NCBI GenBank assembly: GCA_902406105.1 | Contig: CABPCP010000077.1 | Coordinates: forward strand, 1 to 12,501 | Origin: an uncultured Mordavella sp. | GTDB lineage: Bacteria > Bacillota > Clostridia > Lachnospirales > Lachnospiraceae | DNA length: 12,501 nucleotides | Direction: 5' to 3' | Part shown: positions 5,989 through 12,501 of the stretch, piece by piece | Layout: every line of letters starts with the position of its first letter | Position numbering within the stretch: the stretch's first letter is position 1 | Program-made: the position numbers and the translations under genes | The notes under the pieces: generated by a model | What the model was told of the DNA's origin: nothing | Seen by the model: the letters and a program-made list of their open reading frames with translations, nothing else | The model's database searches: none

Positions 5989-7284
5989 TCAATGTATTAT
6001 TTGTGAACGACTCTCAATTTCTACATTTATGAGTTGATTTGACAGATCTTCCCGGGTTTTTCGTCCAATTTTTACATATTCTCTAGTATGTCCCACCTGG
6101 TAGGTCTCTCCATCTATAACTGCGGCTTCCTCCATCAGGACCTCCTGTACTGTACCGATCAGCCGTTTCTCATACGCTTCCCGTTTTCTATGATCCAGTT
6201 CCTGAAGGACCCCGCTTCGCTGTGTTTTTACCGGTTCCGGCACCTGGTCTTTCATTGCGGCCGCCTTTGTTCCTTCCCGTTTGGAATACTTAAAGATATG
6301 GGTTTCATAGAAATCCACCCGGTCGATAAAAGCAAAAGAAGCCTGAAACTCTTCTTCTGTCTCTCCCGGAAAACCGACGATCACATCCGTAGTCAGCGCG
6401 GGATTCTGGAAAAACCGGCGCAAAATCTGACATTTTTCGTAATACTGTGCCGTATCATACTTCCGGTTCATACGGCGCAGTGTCGCATCGCAGCCGCTTT
6501 GCAGGGACAGATGGAAATGCGGGCAGAATTTCGGAAGTTCTGCCAAACTCCGGGCAAATTCCTCCGTAATGATCCCCGGTTCCAGAGAACCTAGCCGGAT
6601 CCGCCGGATCCCTGCTGTATTATGGACCTGCCGGATCAAAGAAAGCAAATCCTCTCCCGTATCTGTTCCGTAAGAGCTTAAATGGATCCCGGTCAGTACT
6701 ACTTCCTGGTAGCCCTGGCCGGCCAGCCGTTCTACTTCCGCCGCAACTTCTGTCTGCTTTCTGCTGCGCACCCGCCCTCTGGCATAAGGAATGATACAAT
6801 AAGAACAGAACTGGTTGCACCCGTCCTGCACTTTGATAAAGGCCCTGGTATGACCGGCCGTATGGCTGACTTCCAAGGTTTCATACTCTCTTTCAAGGTT
6901 GATATCCAGCCGCTCTATCCGGGCTCCCGCCTGTCCTCTATTCTGGAAATACCCTTCCAGGATATGGGCGATTTCTTTCTTCTTATTGTTTCCTATCACG
7001 ATGTCAATGCTTGCATCCAAGCTTTCTTCCGGCTCTTTCGTCTGGACATAGCAGCCTGCGGCCACTACTACGGCAGAGGGATTTCTTTTCTTGGCCCGGT
7101 GCAGCATCTGCCTGGATTTGCGGTCCGCCATATTGGTAACCGTACAGGTATTGACGACATATACGTCCGCCTGCTCCTCAAAGGGTACGATCTCATACCC
7201 CGCCTGTTCTAAAATTTCCTGCATTGCTTCCGTCTCGTAAGCGTTTACCTTACAGCCCAGATTATGCAGCGCAGCTTTTCTCAT
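5989..7284 (-). CDS. mtaB: tRNA (t6A37-C2) methylthiotransferase MtaB
   Basis: Radical SAM methylthiotransferase that turns t6A37 into ms2t6A37 in ANN-decoding tRNAs. The 431-residue protein has the N-terminal UPF0004 domain with cluster cysteines Cys11 (LHNLGCKVNAYE), Cys47 (VVNTCTVTNMADRKSRQ) and Cys78 (AAGCYVQTKEPE). The radical SAM motif CNQFCSYC gives Cys156, Cys160 and Cys163, followed by IPYARGRVRS. GFPGETEEEF and a C-terminal TRAM-like domain (about 365-431) complete it. LGCKVNAYE and the VTN following Cys47 separate MtaB from MiaB and RimO. The ATG at 7284 has AAAGGA upstream. In B. subtilis the orthologue yqeV follows prmA and rsmE; here the desulfurase, thiI and the HPr-like gene come between. 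It is the first gene of the left block and divergent from the HPr-like gene; I could not place a convincing promoter. Confidence 0.95.
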   Translation of the reverse strand: MRKAALHNLGCKVNAYETEAMQEILEQAGYEIVPFEEQADVYVVNTCTVTNMADRKSRQMLHRAKKRNPSAVVVAAGCYVQTKEPEESLDASIDIVIGNNKKKEIAHILEGYFQNRGQAGARIERLDINLEREYETLEVSHTAGHTRAFIKVQDGCNQFCSYCIIPYARGRVRSRKQTEVAAEVERLAGQGYQEVVLTGIHLSSYGTDTGEDLLSLIRQVHNTAGIRRIRLGSLEPGIITEEFARSLAELPKFCPHFHLSLQSGCDATLRRMNRKYDTAQYYEKCQILRRFFQNPALTTDVIVGFPGETEEEFQASFAFIDRVDFYETHIFKYSKREGTKAAAMKDQVPEPVKTQRSGVLQELDHRKREAYEKRLIGTVQEVLMEEAAVIDGETYQVGHTREYVKIGRKTREDLSNQLINVEIESRSQIIH

Positions 7285-7315
7285 ATGATTGTTCCTTTCT
7301 CTGGCAATTTATTCC

Positions 7316-7344
7316 TTGACTTTTCCCCCGCCTGCTCTTAAGAT
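7316..7344 (+). promoter_or_regulatory. Putative vegetative promoter of the HPr-like gene
   Basis: TTGACT (7316-7321), a 17-nt spacer and TAAGAT (7339-7344) give five of six and four of six consensus positions for a sigma-A promoter. The start would be near 7351, leaving a leader of about 33 nt that holds GGAGG at 7371-7375, 8 nt before the ATG. Confidence 0.5.
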
Positions 7345-7363
7345 ATTTATAGAAATATTAAAG
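7337..7363. promoter_or_regulatory. AT-rich imperfect inverted repeat, possible operator
   Basis: CTTAAGATATTT and AAATATTAAAG form an imperfect dyad (one bulge) around ATAG. It overlaps the -10 and predicted start of the HPr-like gene and lies in the 99-bp divergent gap before mtaB, where a regulator could act on both genes. AT-rich dyads arise easily by chance. Confidence 0.3.
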
Positions 7364-7383
7364 AAATCAGGGAGGTCATTTTA

Positions 7384-7617
7384 ATGAAAACCGTAAAAAT
7401 CTCTTTAAATACGATTGATAAAGTGAAATCTTTTGTTTACGAAATCTCGAAATTTGACTATGATTTTGATCTGATATCCGGAAGATATGTAATCGATGCA
7501 AAATCCATCATGGGAATCTTCAGTCTCGACCTGAACAGCCCTATCGAACTGGCCATTCACGCCAGCGAAGAAGAGCTCACTGATGTAATGAAAGTATTAG
7601 AGCCTTATCTTGTGTAA
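7384..7617 (+). CDS. HPr-like protein lacking the catalytic histidine
   Basis: A 77-residue protein resembling PTS phosphocarrier HPr in length and in the segment SKFDYDFDLISGRYVIDAKS (22-41) with IMGIFSLDL (42-50). In HPr the matching segment is SKFDSDIQL...KSIMGVMSLG, so Ser41 aligns with regulatory Ser46. Aligned without gaps from SKFD, the position of His15 is Thr10 and that of Arg17 is Asp12, so it should not accept phosphate from enzyme I. B. subtilis Crh is a precedent: it lacks the histidine but is phosphorylated at the serine and acts with CcpA. Function here is not known. It is the only plus-strand gene, monocistronic, with GGAGG 8 nt before the ATG, a promoter-like site upstream and a strong terminator 47 bp downstream. 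Confidence 0.8.
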   Translation: MKTVKISLNTIDKVKSFVYEISKFDYDFDLISGRYVIDAKSIMGIFSLDLNSPIELAIHASEEELTDVMKVLEPYLV

Positions 7618-7663
7618 AACACATATCTCTATTTCGTATACTTAAGCGGCAAATCCTTGCAGG

Positions 7664-7697
7664 AAAAGATTGCGCGTATTCCGCGCAATCTTTTTTT
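7664..7697. terminator. Intrinsic terminator between HPr-like gene and thiI
   Basis: Arms AAGATTGCGCG (7666-7676) and CGCGCAATCTT (7682-7692) pair perfectly over 11 bp, extendable by two A-T pairs, around loop TATTC. A run of seven T (7691-7697) follows on the plus strand, a textbook terminator for the HPr-like gene. On the minus strand the hairpin starts 10 nt after the thiI stop and is followed by TTTT, so it may also end the thiI transcript, less strongly. Confidence 0.9.
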
Positions 7698-7703
7698 ATT
7701 TTC

Positions 7704-8885
7704 TTATTCCGCCTCAATGATCTGGACTGTATCCACCGCTTTCTGGACAAGCTCTTCAATTTTCTCCCTCAGCCGCTCTTCCGAACGCCGGATCACTTCT
7801 ACATTGGGTTTTGTCACAGGATGTTTTGCCACAAAAATAGTGCAGCAGTCTTCATAGGGCTGGATGGAGGTCTCAAAAGTATCGATCTTCTCCGCGATCT
7901 CCACGATCTCCCGCTTGTCATAACCGATCAGCGGCCGGTATACCGGCAGTGTACAAACATCGTTGGTAGCCGCCAGGCTCTGCATGGTCTGGCTGGCTAC
8001 CTGCCCGATACTCTCCCCGGTGATCAGCCCCAGGCAGCCGTCTTGTTTGGCAAAATGTTCCGCGATCCGCATCATATATCTGCGCATGATGATCGTCAGC
8101 TCGTCATGCGGGCACTGGTCATAAATGTACAGCTGGATATCTGTAAAGTTTACCACATAAAGCTTGATCGGTCCTGCGTATCTGGCTACTAGTTTTGCCA
8201 AATCCACCACCTTCTCCTTAGCCCGTTCGCTGGTATACGGCGGCGCATGGAAGTAAACCGCCTCGATCTCAACGCCCCGCTTGGCGATCATATATCCCGC
8301 AACCGGGCTGTCGATGCCGCCGGACAGAAGAAGGGTCGCTTTCCCGTTGGTACCCACCGGCATCCCGCCTGCTCCCGGTATGATCTGAGAATACACATAG
8401 ATTTCATTCCGAATTTCTACATGGAGCATTACATCTGGGCGGTGCACATCTACTCTGGTCTGCGGAAACGCCTCAAGAATGGCCTCTCCCAGATCACAGT
8501 TGATCTCCATAGAAGTCTTTGGATAGGTTTTCTTAGCCCGCCGGGCTTCCACCTTGAAAGTCAGATCCTTATCTGGATACACTTCATCCATATAGGCTAC
8601 TACATCTTTTTTCAGCTGATCAAAGCCCCGATCCTCCATGCGGACTACCGGACAGATTCCAACCAAGCCAAATACTCTCTTTAAATGCTCTACCGCTTCC
8701 TCATAGTCATACTCTTCCCCGCAGTCCACATAAATCCTTGCCTGGGATTTATAGACCTGGAACGTTCCGTCCACATCCTCCAGCGCCTTTTTCACCCGGC
8801 GCACCAGGGCATCTTCAAAAAGATACCGATTTTTCCCTTTGATCCCGATCTCTCCGTATTTTAATAAAAATGTATGAAATCTCAT
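7704..8885 (-). CDS. thiI: tRNA 4-thiouridine synthase ThiI (no rhodanese domain)
   Basis: ATP-dependent sulfurtransferase that makes s4U8 in tRNA and can supply sulfur for the thiazole of thiamine. The 393-residue protein has an N-terminal ferredoxin-like part with KYGEIGIKGKNR (9-20), a THUMP domain (about 60-165), then the PP-loop ATPase with LLLSGGIDSPVAGYMIAKRG (185-204). Further down are LITGESIGQVASQTMQ and YEDCCTIFVAKHPVTKP. It stops where the E. coli protein continues into a rhodanese domain, as in B. subtilis ThiI, which takes sulfur directly from its neighbour desulfurase NifZ. The same pairing is present here: the desulfurase gene ends 40 bp upstream. The ATG at 8885 has GGGAG at 10 nt. 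No thiamine genes are in the window, so the tRNA role is the safer one. Confidence 0.94.
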   Translation of the reverse strand: MRFHTFLLKYGEIGIKGKNRYLFEDALVRRVKKALEDVDGTFQVYKSQARIYVDCGEEYDYEEAVEHLKRVFGLVGICPVVRMEDRGFDQLKKDVVAYMDEVYPDKDLTFKVEARRAKKTYPKTSMEINCDLGEAILEAFPQTRVDVHRPDVMLHVEIRNEIYVYSQIIPGAGGMPVGTNGKATLLLSGGIDSPVAGYMIAKRGVEIEAVYFHAPPYTSERAKEKVVDLAKLVARYAGPIKLYVVNFTDIQLYIYDQCPHDELTIIMRRYMMRIAEHFAKQDGCLGLITGESIGQVASQTMQSLAATNDVCTLPVYRPLIGYDKREIVEIAEKIDTFETSIQPYEDCCTIFVAKHPVTKPNVEVIRRSEERLREKIEELVQKAVDTVQIIEAE

Positions 8886-8925
8886 CCTTTACTTTCTCCC
8901 GTCCTGCAACTTCCGGCAGCGTCTG

Positions 8926-10083
8926 CTAATGCCGGGTATATTTCCGAAGTACTGGTACTATATTATAGAGCGTATCCAAAGTATAGTCAATCTCTTCCTG
9001 GGTCGTAAACTCAGACAAACTGAACCGCAAAGTAGCATCCAGATATTCCTGTTCCGCGCCGATGCCCTTTAACACCCCGCTGACCTGGGGATGATTGGAA
9101 GCGCACGCGGACCCAGAAGATACGTAGATTCCTTTTTCTTCCAGCGCATGGAGCAATACCTCGCTGCGGATCCCGGCAAACCCAACACTGATGATATGAG
9201 GCGCCGACGTTTCATCATACAGACCGTGGATCGTGGTATTCTCAATCTTTTGCACGCCTTCGATAAACCGCTCTTTCAATTCCCGCATAGCCGCTACTTT
9301 CTTATCCAGGTCCTGGTAAATAGTCCGCGCCGCCAGGGACAGTCCCGCAATGCCCGGGACATTTTCCGTGCCTGACCGGACATTTTTCTGCTGCTCTCCT
9401 CCAAATAAAATGGGCTGGATCTTCACATGGCTTCCCACATAGAGAGCGCCCGTGCCTTTCGGCCCATGGATCTTATGGCCGCTGACGGCGCACATATCCA
9501 CATTTAATTTCTTTGGATAAATCCGGTATTTGCCAAATCCCTGCACCGCATCCACATGGAACAAGATCTCCTTATTATATGCCTTCACCATACTGGCCGC
9601 TTCAGCAATAGGCTGCACGGATCCCACCTCATTATTTACATACATGACAGAAACCAGGATAGTCTCGTCACAAAGGGCTTCTTTCAAAGCATCCAGCCGA
9701 ATCCTCCCGTACCGGTCCACCGGAAGGAAGGTGATCCTATACCCATCTTCCTCCAGATGCCGCATAGTATTGATCACAGCCGGATGCTCGATCGCTGAGG
9801 TGATCAGGTGATTCCCCCTGCGCCGATTGGCTCTTGCCGTCCCCATGATTGCCAGGTTATCACTTTCGGTTCCGCCGGAGGTAAAATAGATTTCTTTCTC
9901 CTGTACTTTTAAAAGCTTTGCCAATGTCTCTTTGGCTTCTTTTATATAGTGTTCCGCCGCCACGCCTTTGGCATGCATGGATGAGGGGTTCCCATAATCC
10001 TCACACAGTACTTTGCGCACCAGGTCTCCCACGCTGTCGTAGGCTTTGGTTGTGGCGGAATTATCCAAATATACTTCTTTCAT
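8926..10083 (-). CDS. Cysteine desulfurase, NifS/IscS class (NifZ-like partner of ThiI)
   Basis: PLP enzyme that takes sulfur from cysteine as an enzyme-bound persulfide. In 385 residues it shows VYLDNSATTKA (4-14), SGGTESDNLAI (69-79), the PLP-stacking His100 in SAIEHPAV, HVDAVQGFGK (176-185), the Schiff-base lysine Lys204 in SGHKIHGPKG, RSGTENVPG (236-244) and the catalytic cysteine Cys327 in SSGSACASNHP, a group I arrangement. Position directly before thiI, 40 bp apart, points to sulfur supply for s4U like B. subtilis NifZ. No iscU, sufU or other Fe-S scaffold gene is nearby, though MtaB in the next block does need Fe-S clusters. I therefore give no symbol. The ATG at 10083 has AGGAAG upstream; rsmE ends 40 bp before it. 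Confidence 0.93.
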   Translation of the reverse strand: MKEVYLDNSATTKAYDSVGDLVRKVLCEDYGNPSSMHAKGVAAEHYIKEAKETLAKLLKVQEKEIYFTSGGTESDNLAIMGTARANRRRGNHLITSAIEHPAVINTMRHLEEDGYRITFLPVDRYGRIRLDALKEALCDETILVSVMYVNNEVGSVQPIAEAASMVKAYNKEILFHVDAVQGFGKYRIYPKKLNVDMCAVSGHKIHGPKGTGALYVGSHVKIQPILFGGEQQKNVRSGTENVPGIAGLSLAARTIYQDLDKKVAAMRELKERFIEGVQKIENTTIHGLYDETSAPHIISVGFAGIRSEVLLHALEEKGIYVSSGSACASNHPQVSGVLKGIGAEQEYLDATLRFSLSEFTTQEEIDYTLDTLYNIVPVLRKYTRH

Positions 10084-10123
10084 AAATTCACTTCCTGATT
10101 TTTCTTACTACTAGATTATGTGC

Positions 10124-10861
10124 TTACGCTTCCAAGTGGAACATCAACAAAGATAAAGCCGTCAGCCCTGCCGTCTCTGTGCGCAGGATGCGCCTGCCCA
10201 GAGAAATCGGCGTGGCGCCTGCCGCAATGGCGGCTTCCACTTCTTCTTTCTCAAATCCGCCCTCCGGGCCAATGAAGATGCCTACCGACTGGCCCGGCCG
10301 GATCGCCTGGATGATTTCCTTTGACCCTTCCACGTCTCGCTCCAACTCGTAGGGGATCAGCAGTACATCCAGCCCGCCTGCCATTTTCAGTGCTTCCTGA
10401 TACGGCAGAACCTGCTCTACCTTGGGAATATAACCCCTTCCCGCCTGCTTTGCCGCGCTTTCAGCGATCTGCTGCCAGCGGCTTACCTTCTTCTGCGCCT
10501 TCTTTTCGTCCAGCTTCACCACACAGCGGCGGACCATCACCGGAACCACCTGGCAGACGCCAAGTTCCACCGACTTCTGGACGATCCACTCCATCTTCTC
10601 CTGTTTGGGCAGCCCCTGAAAAAGATAAATCTTAGAGGGAAGTTCAGTATCTGCCATTTCTTCCTCCAGGATCTTAAGATAAGCGGAGCCTTCCTCATAC
10701 CGTTCTACCGCGCAGCGGTATTTCCGGTTGTCGCCGTCACTGACCATCAGTTCCTCTCCCGGACGAATCCGCAGGACATTTTTCATATGATTCACATCCG
10801 GTCCCTCAACCCGGATCCCGCCTTCTCCTACCTGAGAGGGCGGTACAAAAAAATGCTGCAT
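10124..10861 (-). CDS. rsmE: 16S rRNA (uracil1498-N3)-methyltransferase RsmE
   Basis: SPOUT-class methyltransferase for m3U1498 of 16S rRNA. The 245-residue protein opens MQHFFVPP, as usual for the family, with HMKNVLRIRPGEEL (25-38) in the small PUA-like RNA-binding domain. The SPOUT part has KMEWIVQKSVELGV, RWQQIAESAAKQAGRG, the knot motif GIFIGPEGGFEKEEVEAA and LGRRILRTETAGLTALS, which form the SAM site. The ATG at 10861 lies 4 nt after the prmA stop and its best Shine-Dalgarno (AAGGGA) is inside the last prmA codons; prmA-rsmE is a conserved pair in Firmicutes. Confidence 0.95.
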   Translation of the reverse strand: MQHFFVPPSQVGEGGIRVEGPDVNHMKNVLRIRPGEELMVSDGDNRKYRCAVERYEEGSAYLKILEEEMADTELPSKIYLFQGLPKQEKMEWIVQKSVELGVCQVVPVMVRRCVVKLDEKKAQKKVSRWQQIAESAAKQAGRGYIPKVEQVLPYQEALKMAGGLDVLLIPYELERDVEGSKEIIQAIRPGQSVGIFIGPEGGFEKEEVEAAIAAGATPISLGRRILRTETAGLTALSLLMFHLEA

Positions 10862-10865
10862 ACCT

Positions 10866-11825
10866 CTAGTTTCCCTTCTTCCTTGCTACCACAGAAGCCC
10901 ACTCGCCCTGGCGCTCAATGCTGACAAGCTCCAGTCCTGCCTCTTCCACCGCATGGGCCACCAAGTTTTCTTTTCCTTCAATGATGCCGCTGGTGATATA
11001 GATGCCGCCTGGTTTCATCTGATGGGCGATCACTGGCGTCAGCGGAACCAGCACATCCGCCAGGATATTGGCCGCCACAATATCATATTTTTCATATCCT
11101 ACCTGCTCCTGGACGGCCGGGTCGTCAATGATATTGCCGATCATCACTTCATACTGGCCCCCATCAATGCCGTTTGCCTGCATATTTTCATGGGTAGCGT
11201 CAATGGCGCAGGGATCCAGGTCCGTGCCCACACTGTGGGCCGCTCCAAATTTCAGCGCCAGCATCCCTAAGATCCCGCTGCCGCATCCCACATCCAGCAC
11301 CAGGTCTCCGCCGCGGACATATTTCTTCAAAGCCCGGATGCATAGCTGGGTCGTCTCATGCATACCTGTCCCAAAGGCAGTCCCCGGATCAATGTGGATG
11401 ACCATTTTCCCGCTGTCTTTTTCTTCTACCTGCTCCCAGGAAGGAATGATCAGGATATCATCAATGGTAAATTGATGAAAGTACTGCTTCCAGTTATTCA
11501 CCCAGTCTACGTCTTCGGTCACAGACTCTTCGATCCTGCCTTCTCCCACATCTATGAATGCGCGCAGCTCCTCCAATTCCCGGCGCACCTGCTGTAAGAT
11601 GCTTCCTTTATCCTGCTCTTCCTCCAAATAAAAGGTCAGATAGGCGGTGCCGTCGTCTTCTGGAATATCCGGCAGGATATCTACAAACATCTGCTCTTTG
11701 TCCTGGGCGGTCAAAGGGATCTTATCCTCGATCTGCACCCCTTCAATGCCAAGATCCGCCAGCATGCTGCTGACAATATCTTCCGCCTGTGTAGTCGTTT
11801 TCAGACGAAACTGGTTCCATTTCAT
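10866..11825 (-). CDS. prmA: Ribosomal protein L11 methyltransferase PrmA
   Basis: SAM-dependent methyltransferase that trimethylates ribosomal protein L11. In 319 residues it has the N-terminal substrate-recognition domain (about 1-90), DWVNNWKQYFH (107-117), IDPGTAFGTGMHETTQ (145-160), motif I VLDVGCGSGILGMLALKFG (176-194) and the motif AANILADVLVPL (about 250-261), all typical of PrmA. The usual length is about 290-320. The ATG at 11825 has AAGGAG upstream and the gene begins 30 bp after mntP. In B. subtilis prmA (yqeT) follows dnaJ; here mntP occupies that place. Confidence 0.95.
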   Translation of the reverse strand: MKWNQFRLKTTTQAEDIVSSMLADLGIEGVQIEDKIPLTAQDKEQMFVDILPDIPEDDGTAYLTFYLEEEQDKGSILQQVRRELEELRAFIDVGEGRIEESVTEDVDWVNNWKQYFHQFTIDDILIIPSWEQVEEKDSGKMVIHIDPGTAFGTGMHETTQLCIRALKKYVRGGDLVLDVGCGSGILGMLALKFGAAHSVGTDLDPCAIDATHENMQANGIDGGQYEVMIGNIIDDPAVQEQVGYEKYDIVAANILADVLVPLTPVIAHQMKPGGIYITSGIIEGKENLVAHAVEEAGLELVSIERQGEWASVVARKKGN

Positions 11826-11855
11826 AATCGTTTCTCCTTTTCTTCCGGTTCTCTC

Positions 11856-12422
11856 TTACAGGATCCCCAGATGTTCCAGCAGGATCTTGCAGCCGATCAG
11901 TATGAGGATCACACCTCCTGCCAGCTCTGCTTTTGATTTGTATCTGGTTCCAAATATATTGCCTATTTTAACACCGATCACCGAGATTGTAAATGTAGTC
12001 ACGCCGATAAAACTGACCGCCGGAACAATCTGTACAGACAGAAACGCAAAGGTCACTCCAACCGCCAGGGCGTCAATGCTGGTGGCCACTGCAAGAGCCA
12101 GCATAGTCCGCACGTCAAGAGAAGCTCCGGAAGAATCACAGGAGTCGTCTCCCTTCACCGCTTCCCGGACCATATTTCCTCCGATGACCCCCAGCAAAAC
12201 AAACGCGATCCAGTGATCCACCGATGTGATCACATCCTTAAACTGCACGCCCAAAAGATACCCGATGGCCGGCATCAGCGCCTGAAACACACCAAAATAC
12301 AATCCCACGATCCCTGCCTTGCTCCACGTACACCGCTTCATCGCAAGGCCCTTACAGACGGAAACCGCAAAGGCGTCCATAGATAAACCTACCGCGATCA
12401 GAAAAAGTTCAAGAATTCCCAT
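11856..12422 (-). CDS. mntP: Manganese efflux pump MntP (DUF204)
   Basis: Inner-membrane Mn2+ exporter. The 188 residues form six hydrophobic segments in two repeated halves: [20 protein letters not shown] (6-25) in the first and [20 protein letters not shown] in the second carry the paired acidic residues (SMDAFAVS and SIDALAVG) expected in the transport path. The central loop is short and charged ([14 protein letters not shown]). An extremely good site, AAAGGAGG, precedes the ATG at 12422. Only 24 bp upstream of the ATG begins a palindromic repeat, so no promoter and no Mn-sensing yybP-ykoY riboswitch is visible before the window ends. The downstream gene prmA is 30 bp away, so cotranscription is likely. 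Confidence 0.94.
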   Translation of the reverse strand: MGILELFLIAVGLSMDAFAVSVCKGLAMKRCTWSKAGIVGLYFGVFQALMPAIGYLLGVQFKDVITSVDHWIAFVLLGVIGGNMVREAVKGDDSCDSSGASLDVRTMLALAVATSIDALAVGVTFAFLSVQIVPAVSFIGVTTFTISVIGVKIGNIFGTRYKSKAELAGGVILILIGCKILLEHLGIL

Positions 12423-12436
12423 TTGTACCTCCTTTG

Positions 12437-12501
12437 TAGTTGGGGTCGGGGGATTTTTAAAAATCCCCCGGCCCAGATTGAAAAATCCCTGTCCCTTTTT
12501 G
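12437..12501 (-). repeat. Dispersed palindromic repeat, copy 2, in the mntP leader
   Basis: A perfect 24-bp palindrome at 12447-12470 (CGGGGGATTTTT and its reverse complement), then GCCCAGATTGAAAAAT and CCCTGTCCCTTTTTG (12487-12501). It matches 1-55 at 48 of 55 positions, same orientation. Palindrome positions 7 and 18 differ from copy 1 together (C-G there, A-T here), keeping the pairing. The left flank TAGTTGGGGT (12437-12446) mirrors the right flank, so the dyad extends to about 44 bp with some wobbles and mismatches. It ends 14 bp upstream of the mntP Shine-Dalgarno. The element is cut by the window end. Confidence 0.8.

Noticed and set aside
7285..7383. A vegetative promoter for mtaB on the minus strand
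   Set aside because: TATAAA occurs at a plausible place but no -35 lies at the right spacing, so no site is called.
12423..12501. Mn-sensing yybP-ykoY riboswitch before mntP
   Set aside because: The visible 79 bp hold only the palindromic repeat and the ribosome binding site; no riboswitch core elements are present.
1..12501. CRISPR arrays, tRNA or rRNA genes, prophage or defence genes
   Set aside because: No regularly spaced repeats, cloverleaf-like stretches, transposase, integrase or nuclease-effector genes were seen; gene content is core housekeeping.

Overview
The window is a gene-dense stretch (about 96% coding, no gap over 100 bp between genes) from a low-to-mid GC Firmicute, most likely a spore-forming member of the Clostridia close to Lachnospiraceae. 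The evidence is an intact sporulation sigma factor sigK, an IreB / RuvX / DUF1292 trio, RNase J, Fur, a ThiI without rhodanese domain paired with a cysteine desulfurase, and AGGAGG-type ribosome binding sites. The family assignment is inference from gene content and order. Fourteen of fifteen genes lie on the minus strand.

Layout, read in the direction of minus-strand transcription (right to left). Block 1 (12422-7704): mntP (Mn2+ exporter), prmA (L11 methyltransferase), rsmE (16S rRNA m3U1498 methyltransferase), a NifS/IscS-type cysteine desulfurase and thiI (tRNA s4U8 synthesis). It ends at a strong hairpin-plus-T-tract terminator at 7664-7697. The single plus-strand gene (7384-7617), a small divergent HPr-like protein, runs into that terminator from the other side and has its own promoter-like site. 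Block 2 (7284-71): mtaB (ms2t6A37 of tRNA), ireB, ruvX, a DUF1292 gene, a Fur-family regulator, rnj (RNase J), trmR and trhP (tRNA U34 methylation and hydroxylation), then sigK. Order and spacing resemble Bacillus subtilis dnaJ-yqeT-yqeU-yqeV and yrzL-yrrK-yrzB...yrrM-yrrN-yrrO, with fur-rnj in the place of mltG.

Functional theme: at least seven products modify or mature the translation machinery (PrmA, RsmE, ThiI with its desulfurase, MtaB, TrmR, TrhP), with RNase J and RuvX in RNA processing. TrmR and TrhP are expected to act in sequence on the same nucleotide, and the desulfurase feeds ThiI.

Most unusual items: (i) the two window ends carry the same 55-bp dispersed repeat, a perfect 24-bp palindrome plus a conserved CCCTGTCCCTTTTTG tail, with a compensatory base-pair change between copies; one copy sits directly upstream of the mntP ribosome binding site; (ii) the HPr-like protein keeps the regulatory-serine motif KSIMG but has Thr and Asp where HPr has its catalytic His15 and Arg17; (iii) sigK has no room for a pro-sequence and is preceded by a close match to a sigma-K promoter; (iv) a perfect 15-bp inverted repeat and a duplicated 14-bp motif lie between rnj and trmR. 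No CRISPR array, tRNA, rRNA, transposase or prophage gene was seen, and the protein-coding content is otherwise ordinary core genome.
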